The notes: generated by a model not told the origin, from the letters alone. A stretch of DNA of 64,000 bases from DVED01 sp963838375 (GCA_963838375.1 CAWIQY010000015.1:372001-436000); one strand, 5' to 3'. Positions 51,988 to 61,079 are shown, counted from the stretch's first letter. Program-made: numbers and translations.

Positions 51988-53277
51988 TTAACGTCTCTCG
52001 AACAGGTGAGTGGCAAAATTCTGCGATCGATTAGGAGACAGTTCCCGGGCTTTGAGGATGGCGGCGGCGAGGAAAGCATAGGAAATGACCCCCACCGCCA
52101 CTAATAAACCCGTATCCAAAAATCCAGCGGTATTCCACAATGCGTGGAGTCCGGCTGCGGTGAGCAACCCAACCCCCAATGTTCGCCAGCGCTTGGAGGG
52201 AATGAGCACACTCAAACCGATCGCATAGCCGAAATAGCCGCTATAGGCCATGTGACCCGCCACAGAACCCAAAATCCGGGCAATCAGCAGTTGCAACCCG
52301 GCTTCACCCCCGAGATTCTGAATGGCGTTGGGGACATATTGTCCCAAGGTTTCCAGCAGTGTAAATCCCACGGCAGAAGCCGATCCCAGCAAAATACCAT
52401 CTAAAGGTTCCCAGATGCCAATGCGATCGCGCCAGGGTGAAGGCAATCCTCGACCGATGAAATACACGACGAACAGGGGTAAGGCTTTGAGTATTTCTTC
52501 CAGCAATCCCGCCCCGAAAAACATCCGGATGACTAACTCGACGAGATTGAGGGTTTCTCCCGGTGCGGGAAACTGACCGGGTAAAATCTCCCGAAAAACA
52601 TGGATAAAGCCCGGAAGAACGGGGCTCAGAAGTAGGAGAACGGTGGCATATCCCACCAGGAGTAACAACCACCACGGCTTGCGCTTGCCGCAGAGTTGGT
52701 AGACGAAGTAGTATGCCATCCCCGCGATGTAAAATCCGATCGCCCGGTTGAAAATTTCTGGGTTGCCGACAGTGGCAAACATCACCGCTACAAGGCTGAC
52801 GGTAATTATTGCCGGAATCAGGTAGGCTTTGCGGGTTAACTTGTCCCCGGTGGAGACGATGGGAAAGAGTTTGGTGAGGGTGACAGTTACAGGATCTGGG
52901 GCGACATCTGGGGAATGCAAAATAGTGGGCGAGGGGACAGAACGGATCTCGAACCGAAATTGAATGCCATTTTGCCCGAGGGAGATGGTATCGCCGGGTT
53001 GCAAAATCTGGCATCCGTGTAGTTGTCGTCCGTTGAGATACGTGCCGTTGGCACTGTCGAGATCGCAGAGTTCCCAAGTGGGTACGCTGCCAGGAATGAC
53101 CGTCAAAGGACGGACGATCGCATGACTGCGGGATACTGCGCCGTGAATTGGGCTGTCTAGAACGATCTCGACAGTTGGATCGCGCCCCAGAGTTACTTCT
53201 CGATCGATCGGCAGTTCCCACTGGCTGGATGTTCCGGCAGGACCGATCGATCGTAAGTATCCGCAGTAATGGATCAT
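51988..53277 (-). CDS. FHA-PrsW fusion: phosphothreonine reader joined to intramembrane protease
   Basis: A 429-residue protein. Residues about 20-110 form an FHA domain (VTLGRDPTVEIVLDSPIHGA, SRSHAIVR, DLDSANGTYLNG), which binds phosphothreonine. Residues about 145-410 are eight or so membrane helices with PrsW-family motifs: EEILKALPLFVVYF, FTLLETLGQY and HALWNTAG, the likely metalloprotease centre. PrsW proteases cleave anti-sigma factors or similar membrane proteins. The fusion suggests protease activity or substrate choice governed by protein phosphorylation. No sigma factor is adjacent. Confidence 0.88.
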   Translation of the reverse strand: MIHYCGYLRSIGPAGTSSQWELPIDREVTLGRDPTVEIVLDSPIHGAVSRSHAIVRPLTVIPGSVPTWELCDLDSANGTYLNGRQLHGCQILQPGDTISLGQNGIQFRFEIRSVPSPTILHSPDVAPDPVTVTLTKLFPIVSTGDKLTRKAYLIPAIITVSLVAVMFATVGNPEIFNRAIGFYIAGMAYYFVYQLCGKRKPWWLLLLVGYATVLLLLSPVLPGFIHVFREILPGQFPAPGETLNLVELVIRMFFGAGLLEEILKALPLFVVYFIGRGLPSPWRDRIGIWEPLDGILLGSASAVGFTLLETLGQYVPNAIQNLGGEAGLQLLIARILGSVAGHMAYSGYFGYAIGLSVLIPSKRWRTLGVGLLTAAGLHALWNTAGFLDTGLLVAVGVISYAFLAAAILKARELSPNRSQNFATHLFERR

Positions 53278-53283
53278 GGGCGT

Positions 53284-53392
53284 TAGTTAATAATTAATAG
53301 TTAATAGTTAATCGTTAATAATTAATGGTCGATCGTAATTGACACAACAACTAATCTCTCATAACTAACAATTAACCACTAACAATTAACTC
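53284..53392. repeat. TTAATARTTAAT-type A/T-rich repeats
   Basis: Several copies of TTAATAGTTAAT/TTAATAATTAAT occupy the spacer between the FHA-PrsW gene and the small membrane protein gene. The same kind of repeat recurs at 57302-57338. Origin unknown. Confidence 0.75.
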
Positions 53393-53395
53393 AAC

Positions 53396-53596
53396 CTACA
53401 TATTCGCCTTGGCATCGCGCACGGCGGCGAAGAAACAAAAGATTCCCAGAGGAATACTCAGGACAAGGATCGTTCCGGTGATCGGTGTCCCATATTGGGG
53501 GGTTCCCGAGGATAGCTCGAAAACCGAACCCACAGCCGCGATCGCCGCGACGCAGGAACAAGCGAGCAGCAAACCGCTTTTGGGTGTTGTAATCAT
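53396..53596 (-). CDS. Small membrane protein, 66 aa
   Basis: A 66-residue protein predicted to span the membrane twice (LLLACSCVAAIAAVGSVFEL and ITGTILVLSIPLGIFCFFAA) with a short charged tail. The compact two-helix arrangement and ATG make it plausible, but I know no family. It starts after an AAGTTCAG tandem repeat and lacks a clear ribosome-binding site. Confidence 0.5.
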   Translation of the reverse strand: MITTPKSGLLLACSCVAAIAAVGSVFELSSGTPQYGTPITGTILVLSIPLGIFCFFAAVRDAKANM

Positions 53597-53607
53597 GTTT
53601 TGAGAAG

Positions 53608-53639
53608 AAGTTCAGAAGTTCAGAAGTTCAGAAGTTCAG
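53608..53639. repeat. AAGTTCAG tandem repeat (x4)
   Basis: Four exact copies of the 8-base unit between the small membrane protein gene and def. Confidence 0.9.
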
Positions 53640-53669
53640 GAAATCATCATAATTGAGAGTTGACCAGAA

Positions 53670-54239
53670 TTAGCGCACGGGTTTGACATCGCGCACGAAG
53701 AATCCTTCTTTGCTGAGGGCTTCTGTCATCGCCAGTTCGTTATCTACACGATCGACGAATAGCACGCCGTTGAGGTGATCCATTTCGTGTTGGATGACAC
53801 GGGCGGGGAACTCGGTAAAACGACGGGTTTGCGGGCGACCATTTTCGTCTTTGTAAGACACTTCGATCGCGTCGGGTCGTTTGACATCGAGAAATACGTT
53901 GGGAATACTCAGGCAACCTTCTTGGGCGACGGCAATATCCTGACTGAAACTTTTAATTACGGGATTGATCAGCACTAAAGGCGGTGTGGTCGGATTTTCC
54001 CAGTCCACATCGAGCACGAGTAGTTGCTTGTGAATGCCCACCTGGGGGGCTGCCAAACCGATGCCATCGGAACTGTACATCGTCTGCAACATTTCTTTGA
54101 TCAGTTGGCGAACGTTATTGTCTACGCGGGCGATTCGCTTGGCGGGTTGGCGCAAAACGCGATCGCCGATGTAGTGCAGTTCCAACGGAGCTTTGTCTAA
54201 TTTTTTCTTCTCAACGAGAATGTTAGTTGCTGTCGCCAT
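53670..54239 (-). CDS. def: Peptide deformylase
   Basis: Removes the N-formyl group from nascent proteins in the cytoplasm. The 189-residue protein has the three family motifs: GIGLAAPQVG, QEGCLSIPN with the metal-ligand cysteine, and QHEMDHLNG with the metal-ligand histidines and catalytic glutamate. The N-terminal extension is as in other cyanobacterial enzymes. Secure. Confidence 0.96.
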   Translation of the reverse strand: MATATNILVEKKKLDKAPLELHYIGDRVLRQPAKRIARVDNNVRQLIKEMLQTMYSSDGIGLAAPQVGIHKQLLVLDVDWENPTTPPLVLINPVIKSFSQDIAVAQEGCLSIPNVFLDVKRPDAIEVSYKDENGRPQTRRFTEFPARVIQHEMDHLNGVLFVDRVDNELAMTEALSKEGFFVRDVKPVR

Positions 54240-54426
54240 AACTCTTACGGATAATTAAGTGCAAATCGAGCTCGAAACGGAAAGGATGTCGGTGATTCTT
54301 TAATCTTAACAATCCTCGTCTTTTACAGAAAGCCAGTTTGGCAATTGTCGCTTTGGCGCTTTGGTGAATCACTTTTCCCCGTCTCTGAGTCTGCCCAATT
54401 CCTCATCCCCTTCTGAACTCCTCGAA

Positions 54427-55000
54427 TCACTCATGACTGCTAGTGCTCTCCTCGTCTGTTGGTGCAACTTCTTCAGTGGGGCTGCCCTCGGAGGCTTCTG
54501 CGGCGGTTTCCCGTTCTCGTTTTTCCCTTGCCCGCCCGACGATGGCTTGTAAGCGGGTATAAAAGTCCGATTCGATCGGGATTGGGTGTGAACTGACCGA
54601 TGCTAGGAGGAGTTGTTTCTGCCTCCTCGTCTACAGGAGTTTCGGCAGTGGTGGCATCGGCGGGAGTCTCGGATTCTGGGGCGGTTTCGGGAATTTCCGG
54701 GGAATTGCCCGGTAGGTTATTGCCAACCAAGCACTCAAAATCGTAGCTAAAGTGTTGTAGAACTTGCTGCCGTCGATGCCACACTTCTAAAATTTGACTG
54801 ACGGAAATGGCTCTATACCGACCTTGATAGAGGGATTCGATAATGGCTAAACGAATCCAAGGCGCGGGATATCGCTCCAACCACTCCTCCAGCAAGGCTT
54901 CGGCTGTGGCATTTCCTAACTCAAAATAATAGTTCAGTAGTGCCACTACATGCGCTGCTACGGGACTTTCTCCCGGTTCTTTGTTTTCCACGCTCGACAT
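54427..55000 (-). pseudogene. Conserved cyanobacterial hypothetical protein, split by one base
   Basis: The first frame (start MSSVENKEPGESPVAAHVVA) gives a helical protein with GNATAEALLEEWLERYPAPW, RLAIIESLYQGRYRAISVSQ and ILEVWHRRQQVLQHFSYDFE, a pattern I associate with a cyanobacterial protein family of unknown function. After SIGQFTPNP the natural continuation (IESDFYTRLQAIVGRAREK...) is in another frame, reached by removing one base of the CCC at 54578-54580 (minus strand). The restored product would be about 190 residues, ending at 54427. In the uncorrected frame the protein ends at 54473. Frameshift or assembly indel. Confidence 0.75.
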
Positions 55001-55311
55001 TCACATCAAGTGTCACAATGACTGTTGCTTCTTATCTTAGGGCAGAACGGGAAAGGGGTTTCTCAGGCAAACGCAACTGTAATTGTGGGTGTTTGACATC
55101 GTGTTATCGAGCTGGGGGAGGTGGGGAGAGGGGTGCAGCCCCAGGGTAGCGGAGAGAATCTTCCCGTGGTTGTCTCTGTATCTAGAGCATCTAGAGCCGT
55201 TGCGTAAGTCCTTTTGAATGAATGTTCGTGCAGTGTGTGCGACTTATCCGAAATTCTGGGGTTAAAACTTCGTGCCTTAATGTCTGGGAAGTGTCAAAAA
55301 AAATGTTAATT
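55001..55311. other. Intergenic region, no gene seen
   Basis: A 311-base spacer between the split hypothetical gene and the caspase-family gene. It includes TCTAGAGCATCTAGAG (55180-55196, a short direct repeat) and a purine-rich stretch. I see no coding or clear RNA feature. Confidence 0.3.
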
Positions 55312-56517
55312 TTAAACTTTTCGTAATACAGTTCCGGGTTGAATATCCCCTTGAATCATTCCTTCAGCGTGTAACCCCGTCCGAGATTGTAGCGTGACTC
55401 GTCCGGAACTTCCCGTCGTCTCAAACTCTGTTACCCCCACCTCCAACGCTGCCAAACGGTCTATATCCAATCCTCCCAACCACAGAGTTGCCGTCGTTCC
55501 GTTTGCTTCTGTCACCACGGCATCGGCAACCGGATTTGCAGATTCAAGAAAGTAAGCAGATTGGGTTTTGTAGTTACTTTCTGCGAGAACTTCGATCGTG
55601 GGTTTTTGGCGAAATCGTTCAGGAATTTGGGGTACAATCCACTCGATCGTACTTTCCGGTGTCCCCTCATTTTGCCACAAATATTGCGTGAGAAGATACG
55701 TAAAAATTCCAGAGTAAAATCCATTTAGATTGGCATCCACTGCCAATTGATTGGGTTGGGTGGCGGCAAATACGACACCTTTAGCAACACTGGAGCGGTA
55801 CTGATTTACGAATTCTTCCTGCGTCCAACCCAATTTGGATAACCATTGGTCTTGGTAGGCTTTCTCAGCGGCAGAAATTTCTATTTTACGTCCTCCCGAT
55901 CGCGATCGAACCTGAAAATCGGGTCGCGTGGCTGCACCGGCATGACAACAATCTAAAACAGCCGTAAATTTCTCGCTCTTAATCGCAGACATCAGCAAAA
56001 ATAGCGTATGTCCCATAATATCATTAACAGCACCTCCTTCCACGGGGTATCCGATCGGCAACGTGCCATCAACAGGAACAAATGTGCCGTTAACACCGCT
56101 ACCATCAGGATTGGGAACAATGGGATCGGGATCGGCAACCAACGAACCATGTCCGGAGTAATGAAACACCACCACATCATCGGGTTTTGCTTGTTTAATT
56201 AAATGTTCTTCAAATGCCTCTAAAATGCCCTGACGAGTGGCATCTTTGTCAGTCACGACTAAAATGTCATTTGGGTTAAATCCAAAGCGATGAATGAGCA
56301 AATGGCGCTGCATTTCCACATCATTGATGCACCCCCGCAACGGGTCGAGTAAATAGTCATTAATTCCGACCAATAATGCCAATTTTTGCGAGGTGCTTTC
56401 TGCCAAAACATTCCCATATCGATCGGCTTTTGTCAGCCAGTTTATTTGGCTCAAGCCTAATGTTGCTAAGGTAGAAGCTGTGAATTGGAGAAGATGGCGA
56501 CGCGAAATGTTAGACAT
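55312..56517 (-). CDS. Tat-exported caspase-family protein (peptidase C14-like)
   Basis: A 401-residue protein beginning with a twin-arginine-type signal (SRRHLLQFTASTLATLGL). The p20-like domain follows (LALLVGINDYLLDPLRGCIN), with catalytic His in VVFHYSGHGS (about residue 122) and catalytic Cys in AVLDCCHAG (about 190), as in metacaspases and orthocaspases. Residues 215-300 complete the fold; the C-terminal 90 residues include a beta domain. Orthocaspases cleave after Arg/Lys and are linked to stress and cell death. It is divergent from the large TPR-CHAT gene, 823 bases apart. Confidence 0.88.
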   Translation of the reverse strand: MSNISRRHLLQFTASTLATLGLSQINWLTKADRYGNVLAESTSQKLALLVGINDYLLDPLRGCINDVEMQRHLLIHRFGFNPNDILVVTDKDATRQGILEAFEEHLIKQAKPDDVVVFHYSGHGSLVADPDPIVPNPDGSGVNGTFVPVDGTLPIGYPVEGGAVNDIMGHTLFLLMSAIKSEKFTAVLDCCHAGAATRPDFQVRSRSGGRKIEISAAEKAYQDQWLSKLGWTQEEFVNQYRSSVAKGVVFAATQPNQLAVDANLNGFYSGIFTYLLTQYLWQNEGTPESTIEWIVPQIPERFRQKPTIEVLAESNYKTQSAYFLESANPVADAVVTEANGTTATLWLGGLDIDRLAALEVGVTEFETTGSSGRVTLQSRTGLHAEGMIQGDIQPGTVLRKV

Positions 56518-56523
56518 GGTTCT

Positions 56524-56675
56524 TGTGTAGGGTGTGTTGAGGAACGAAACGCACCGATTTAGTTGTGTAGGGTGTTGTGTAGGGTGTTGTGTAGGGTGTT
56601 GTGTAGGGTGTGTTGAGGAATGAAACGCACCGATTTAGTTGTGTAGGGTATGTTGAGGAACGAAACGCACCTTAT
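56524..56675. repeat. GTGTAGGGTGTGTTGAGGAACGAAACGCACC repeat cluster
   Basis: Three copies of TGTAGGGTGTGTTGAGGAA(C/T)GAAACGCACC, the first two separated by three or four short GTGTAGGGTGTT units. The same family appears inverted at 60967-61079 and diverged at 51930. Confidence 0.9.
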
Positions 56676-57085
56676 GTTTGTTGAAATTGTGCCAATACCG
56701 CATAGATAACAATACTGCGATCGCGAGAGTGTGCATTTCCAACCAGGAGCATTTCAATCCTCATTTTGCGATCGCGATCGTAACCTTTGGCTTTTTGGTA
56801 AACGGGGTTTTCAATCATTTGCAAATATTATTTCTAGCTCACCTTTAGTCACGTTTTTGTTGGCAATTGGGTCTAAATTTGTCCCATAAATATTCTCCCA
56901 AAATTGTGACATTTATTGATATTTTTATGTTAACGTAAGTTCAACGAAGGATTGGCGCTTGTCACATTCTAACGGTTTCAACTCACATCTGGCACCATTC
57001 TCCATTACCTCCCCCACAGCCCGCGACTCAAGTGCGGGCGGGCTAATAGATAAAGTCTTCGCACATCAGACTGGGAAAGAGTTTC

Positions 57086-57115
57086 AGTAGGGGTCAACGG
57101 CTGTTGACCCCTACT
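57086..57115. repeat. Perfect 13-bp hairpin
   Basis: AGTAGGGGTCAAC (57086-57098) and GTTGACCCCTACT (57103-57115) with a 4-base loop. It resembles dispersed cyanobacterial palindromes rather than a terminator, as no T tract follows. Confidence 0.85.
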
Positions 57116-57340
57116 TCAGTAGACTTCCTTCGATAGCCCGCATTTCAATCGCGGGCGGTTATTGCTTCAACGACCATCCCCCAAAACGGCATACCCCCAC
57201 CCCCACCAGAAATACATATTGAAAGAAGCCCGCAACCCAAACGATAATTCATAGTAACCCACCCCAAACCCCAACCGCACCATCCCTCAACACACCCTAC
57301 AACCTAACTATTAACTATCAACTATTAACTATCAACTAAA

Positions 57341-60300
57341 ATGAACCTCCTCGCCGCCACCACCCTCACCCTCCTCACCGCCACCCCCACCCTCGCCCAA
57401 ACCCAACCCACCACCCTCAACGGCACACTCGACAGCAACAGCGAAGTTGCGCCAGAAAGTAATCGCTACTACAACATCCACACCTTTGAAGGGCAAGCTG
57501 GAGAACAAATCACCATCGAACTCACTAGCAATGACTTTGACCCTGTATTGGGATTGATTGACCCTGAGATTAAAATTGTTGCCCTGGATAATGATGGCGG
57601 GGAAGGGAACAATGCCAGAATCATCGTCACCTTATTGGCAACGGGAACGTACACGATTACAGCAGTTTCCTACAAAGCAGGACAAAGCGGGAACTATACC
57701 CTGAGTTGGCGGGAAACTACGGCAGAAGACCTAGAGTTGGCAGAAGCCGAGCGGCTGAACCAACAAGTCATGCAGCTTATCCAACAAGGACAGTATGCAG
57801 AGGCATTTCCCTTAGCAGAACAGGCATTAGCCATCCGGGAGAAAGTGCTAGGAGCCGAACATCCCGATGTCGCCACCAGCCTCAACAATTTGGCGGCGCT
57901 GTACGAAGCCATGGGAAACTACAGCGGAGCCGAACCCCTCTTGCAACGTTCCCTAACTATCTCTGAGAAAGTGCTAGGAGCCGAACATCCCGATGTCGCC
58001 ACCAGCCTCAATAACCTGGCATATCTGTACGAAGCCATGGGAAACTACAGCGGAGCCGAACCCCTCTATCAACGCTCCCTAACTATCTCTGAGAAAGTGC
58101 TAGGAGCCGAACATCCCTCTGTCGCCCTCAGCCTCAACAACTTGGCAGGTCTGTACGAAGCCATGGGAAACTACAGCGGAGCCGAACCCCTCTACCAACG
58201 TTCCTTGGCGCTCCGGGAGAAAGTGCTAGGAGCCGAACATCCCTCTGTCGCCACCAGCCTCAATAACCTGGCATATCTGTACGAAGCCATGGGAAACTAC
58301 AGCGGAGCCGAACCCCTCTATCAACGCTCCCTAACTATCTCTGAGAAAGTGCTAGGAGCCGAACATCCCTCTGTCGCCCTCAGCCTCAATAACCTGGCAT
58401 ATCTGTACGAAGCCATGGGAAACTACAGCGGAGCCGAACCCCTCTATCAACGCTCCCTAACTATCTCTGAGAAAGTGCTAGGAGCCGAACATCCCTCTGT
58501 CGCCACCAGCCTCAACAACTTGGCAGGTCTGTACGAAGCCATGGGAAACTACAGCGGAGCCGAACCCCTCTACCAACGTTCCCTAACTATCTTTGAGAAA
58601 GCGCTAGGAGCCGAACATCCCTCTGTCGCCACCAGCCTCAATAACCTGGCATATCTGTACCAAGAAATGGGAAACTACAGCGGAGCCGAACCCCTCTACC
58701 AACTTTCCCTAACTATCTTTGAGAAAGTGCTAGGAGCCGAACATCCCTCTGTCGCCCTCAGCCTCAACAACTTGGCAGCGCTGTACAATTTAATGGGAAA
58801 CTACAGCGCAGCCGAACCGCTCTACCAACGTTCCCTAACTATCTTTGAGAAAGTGCTCGGAGCCGAACATCCCGATGTAGCATCCAGCCTCAACAACTTG
58901 GCTCTGCTGTACCAAGAAATGGGAAACTACAGCGCAGCCGAACCCCTCTACCAACGTTCCCTGGCTATCCGGGAGAAAGTGCTCGGAGCCGAACATCCCG
59001 ATGTGGCAACCAGCCTGAACAACTTGGCAGCGCTGTACCTCGCCCAAGGCAATATCCCACTCGCCACTGAATTTCTCACCCGTGGCACCAACATCCAAGA
59101 ACACAACCTCAGTCACCTCTTCACCACCGGTTCCGAACAACAGAAACAAGCCTACGCCAAAACTTTTCGCGGAACCACCGACCACACCATCTCCTTCCAC
59201 CTCCAATACGCACCCAACGACCCGCAATCCGCCCGCCTCGCCCTCACCACCATCCTCCGCCGTAAAGGACGCATCCTCGACGCCCTCTCCGAGAACCTGC
59301 AACTCCTGCGCCAAAACCTCACCCCAGCCAACCAAACCCTCCTGGACGACCTCCTGGAAACTCGTTCCCACCTCGCCAACGTCGTCTACCGCCGCCCCGA
59401 AGACATCTCCGACCCCGACTCCCACCGCCAACTCCTCGACAACCTCACCGTCAAAGCCGAAAACCTAGAAGCCGAACTCTCCCGCCGCAGCGCCGAATTC
59501 CGCACGGAAACCGAACCAGTCACGATAGAAAGTATCCAGCAACTCATTCCCGCCGATGCCGCCCTCGTCGAACTGGTGCAATACAAACCTTACGACCCCA
59601 AAGCCTCCCCCGGCAAATACTGGGGCAATCCCCACTACGCCGCTTATATCCTCCACCCCACCGGAGACCCCCAATGGGTAGACCTCGGTGAAGCTGCGGC
59701 TATCGACACCGCCGTCACCGACTTCCGCACTGCCTTGGAATCCGGCAACAATCCCGGCGACCCCTTCGACAAACAACTCGCCCGTCCCCTCTACACCCTC
59801 CTCATCCAACCCCTGCGGGAAAAACTGGGCAACGCCCGCCATCTCCTCCTCTCTCCCGACAGCCAACTCAACCTCATCCCCTTCGCCGCCTTAGTGGATG
59901 ACAACGACCAATACCTCCTGGAAACCCACGCCCTGACTTACCTCACCACCGGACGCGACCTCCTCCGCCTGCAACTGACTGCCCCCAGCCAACAACCCCC
60001 CGTCCTCTTCGCCAACCCCGACTACGACCTTCCCGGCGACCCCAACTCCGTCCAACTCGTCGCCAACTTGGGCAATGTCGCCACGCTTCCCGCCGCCAGC
60101 AGTGCCACCCCCGCCACCAATCGCCGTTCCCTCGACCTCGATTTTGCCCAATTCGGTGCGTTACCCAACACCGCCGACGAAGCTGCTGCCATTGCCCCCC
60201 TCTTCGCCAACAGCAGCATTTTCAGCCAATCCCAAGCCACAGAAAACGCTCTCAAACGGCTGAATTCTCCCAACATTCTCCACCTCGCCACCCACGGCTT

Positions 60301-60817
60301 TTTCCTGGAAATTGCTACCCCGGAACCTTCGGAAGATTCTCCCTTCGGTAGCACTGCCGATGCCTTGCGCCCCCAACCGGAAACTCAAGAAAACCCCTTG
60401 CTGCGTTCTGGCTTAGCCTTCGCCGGCGCTAATCCTCGACAAAGCGGCGATGACGATGGCGTCCTCACGGCGCTGGAAGTGGCGGGACTGCGGCTGCGGG
60501 GAACGCAGTTGGTGGTGTTGTCGGCGTGTAAAACTGGGGTGGGCGATGTGGCGACGGGAGAAGGGGTCTACGGGTTGCGCCGCGCTTTGACGATTTCCGG
60601 GGCGAAAACTCAAGTGATGAGTTTGTGGAATGTGGAGACTTATGCAACTCAGCACCTGATGACGGAGTATTACCAGCGGTTGGCGCAGGGGGAAGAACGC
60701 GGAGAGGCGCTGCGGCAGGTTCAGTTGGAGATGCTGCGCGGGGATACGTTCCAACATCCAGATTTTTGGGCGGCGTTTCTGCCGTCGGGGGAGTGGGGGG
60801 AGTTAAGTAATAAGTGA
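57341..60817 (+). CDS. Large secreted TPR-CHAT protein with near-identical repeats
   Basis: A 1158-residue protein. A signal peptide (MNLLAATTLTLLTATPTLAQ) precedes a PPC-like beta domain (YYNIHTFEGQAGEQITIEL, about 40-125), then ten TPR units of 42 residues of kinesin-light-chain type (GNYSGAEPLYQRSLTISEKV followed by LGAEHPSVATSLNNLAGLYE), a helical linker and a C-terminal CHAT domain. The catalytic pair is present: His in HLATHGFF (about 983) and Cys in LVVLSACKTGVG (about 1061). The DNA of nine units is almost identical, so the array is recently homogenised. Expected role: a protease released or triggered by TPR sensing in the periplasm; target unknown. Confidence 0.9.
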   Translation: MNLLAATTLTLLTATPTLAQTQPTTLNGTLDSNSEVAPESNRYYNIHTFEGQAGEQITIELTSNDFDPVLGLIDPEIKIVALDNDGGEGNNARIIVTLLATGTYTITAVSYKAGQSGNYTLSWRETTAEDLELAEAERLNQQVMQLIQQGQYAEAFPLAEQALAIREKVLGAEHPDVATSLNNLAALYEAMGNYSGAEPLLQRSLTISEKVLGAEHPDVATSLNNLAYLYEAMGNYSGAEPLYQRSLTISEKVLGAEHPSVALSLNNLAGLYEAMGNYSGAEPLYQRSLALREKVLGAEHPSVATSLNNLAYLYEAMGNYSGAEPLYQRSLTISEKVLGAEHPSVALSLNNLAYLYEAMGNYSGAEPLYQRSLTISEKVLGAEHPSVATSLNNLAGLYEAMGNYSGAEPLYQRSLTIFEKALGAEHPSVATSLNNLAYLYQEMGNYSGAEPLYQLSLTIFEKVLGAEHPSVALSLNNLAALYNLMGNYSAAEPLYQRSLTIFEKVLGAEHPDVASSLNNLALLYQEMGNYSAAEPLYQRSLAIREKVLGAEHPDVATSLNNLAALYLAQGNIPLATEFLTRGTNIQEHNLSHLFTTGSEQQKQAYAKTFRGTTDHTISFHLQYAPNDPQSARLALTTILRRKGRILDALSENLQLLRQNLTPANQTLLDDLLETRSHLANVVYRRPEDISDPDSHRQLLDNLTVKAENLEAELSRRSAEFRTETEPVTIESIQQLIPADAALVELVQYKPYDPKASPGKYWGNPHYAAYILHPTGDPQWVDLGEAAAIDTAVTDFRTALESGNNPGDPFDKQLARPLYTLLIQPLREKLGNARHLLLSPDSQLNLIPFAALVDDNDQYLLETHALTYLTTGRDLLRLQLTAPSQQPPVLFANPDYDLPGDPNSVQLVANLGNVATLPAASSATPATNRRSLDLDFAQFGALPNTADEAAAIAPLFANSSIFSQSQATENALKRLNSPNILHLATHGFFLEIATPEPSEDSPFGSTADALRPQPETQENPLLRSGLAFAGANPRQSGDDDGVLTALEVAGLRLRGTQLVVLSACKTGVGDVATGEGVYGLRRALTISGAKTQVMSLWNVETYATQHLMTEYYQRLAQGEERGEALRQVQLEMLRGDTFQHPDFWAAFLPSGEWGELSNK
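57914..59047 (+). repeat. 126-bp tandem repeat array (x9) coding for TPR units
   Basis: Nine head-to-tail 126-base units start at 57914, 58040, 58166, 58292, 58418, 58544, 58670, 58796 and 58922. They differ by few substitutions and keep the frame. A further, more diverged half-unit precedes them. Confidence 0.95.
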
Positions 60818-60853
60818 TAAGTGATAAGTGATAAGTGATAAGTGATAAGTGAT
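60812..60853. repeat. AAGTGAT tandem repeat (x6)
   Basis: Six exact 7-base copies; the first contains the stop codon of the TPR-CHAT gene. Copy-number change would not alter the protein. Confidence 0.95.
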
Positions 60854-60966
60854 AATTAATATAGCGCTAACATGAGGACAGTTTTGTAGGGGCGAAGCAT
60901 TTGCTCGACTATCTTGTTCGAGAAATGAAAAAATTTTGTGCAAATGCTTCGCCCAGTCTCATGTAT

Positions 60967-61079
60967 TCGTCAACACACCCTACCCACTAACAACCCGGTG
61001 CGTTTCCTTCGTCAACACACCCTACCAACTAACAACCCGGTGCGTTTCCTTCGTCAACACACCCTACCCACTAACAACG
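60967..61079. repeat. 42-bp tandem repeat (x2.7) of the GTAGGGTGTGTTGACG family
   Basis: Units of TCGTCAACACACCCTAC, then CCACTAACAACCC and GGTGCGTTTCCT start at 60967, 61009 and 61051. The array ends where the DUF3769 gene's stop begins. It is not CRISPR: no unique spacers alternate with the repeats. Confidence 0.95.

Larger units (their letters stand above)
56518..57340. promoter_or_regulatory. Divergent intergenic region rich in repeats
   Basis: An 823-base spacer between the caspase-family and TPR-CHAT genes, containing both promoters. It holds GTGTAGGGTGTT-type repeats (56524-56675), a perfect 13-bp hairpin (57086-57115), two related AGCCCGC...GCGGGC motifs (57019-57047 and 57127-57162) and A/T-rich TTAACTATCAAC repeats just before the CHAT start. 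I see no gene. Confidence 0.6.

Noticed and set aside
57914..59047. CRISPR array
   Set aside because: The regular 126-base units are coding, contiguous and without unique spacers; they encode TPR motifs.
58835..59431. Minus-strand frame of 198 codons
   Set aside because: Valine/glycine-rich antisense shadow of the TPR-CHAT gene, typical of the reverse of GC-rich coding DNA.
60967..61079. CRISPR array or direct-repeat attachment site
   Set aside because: Tandem 42-base units without spacers and without cas genes or an integrase nearby.
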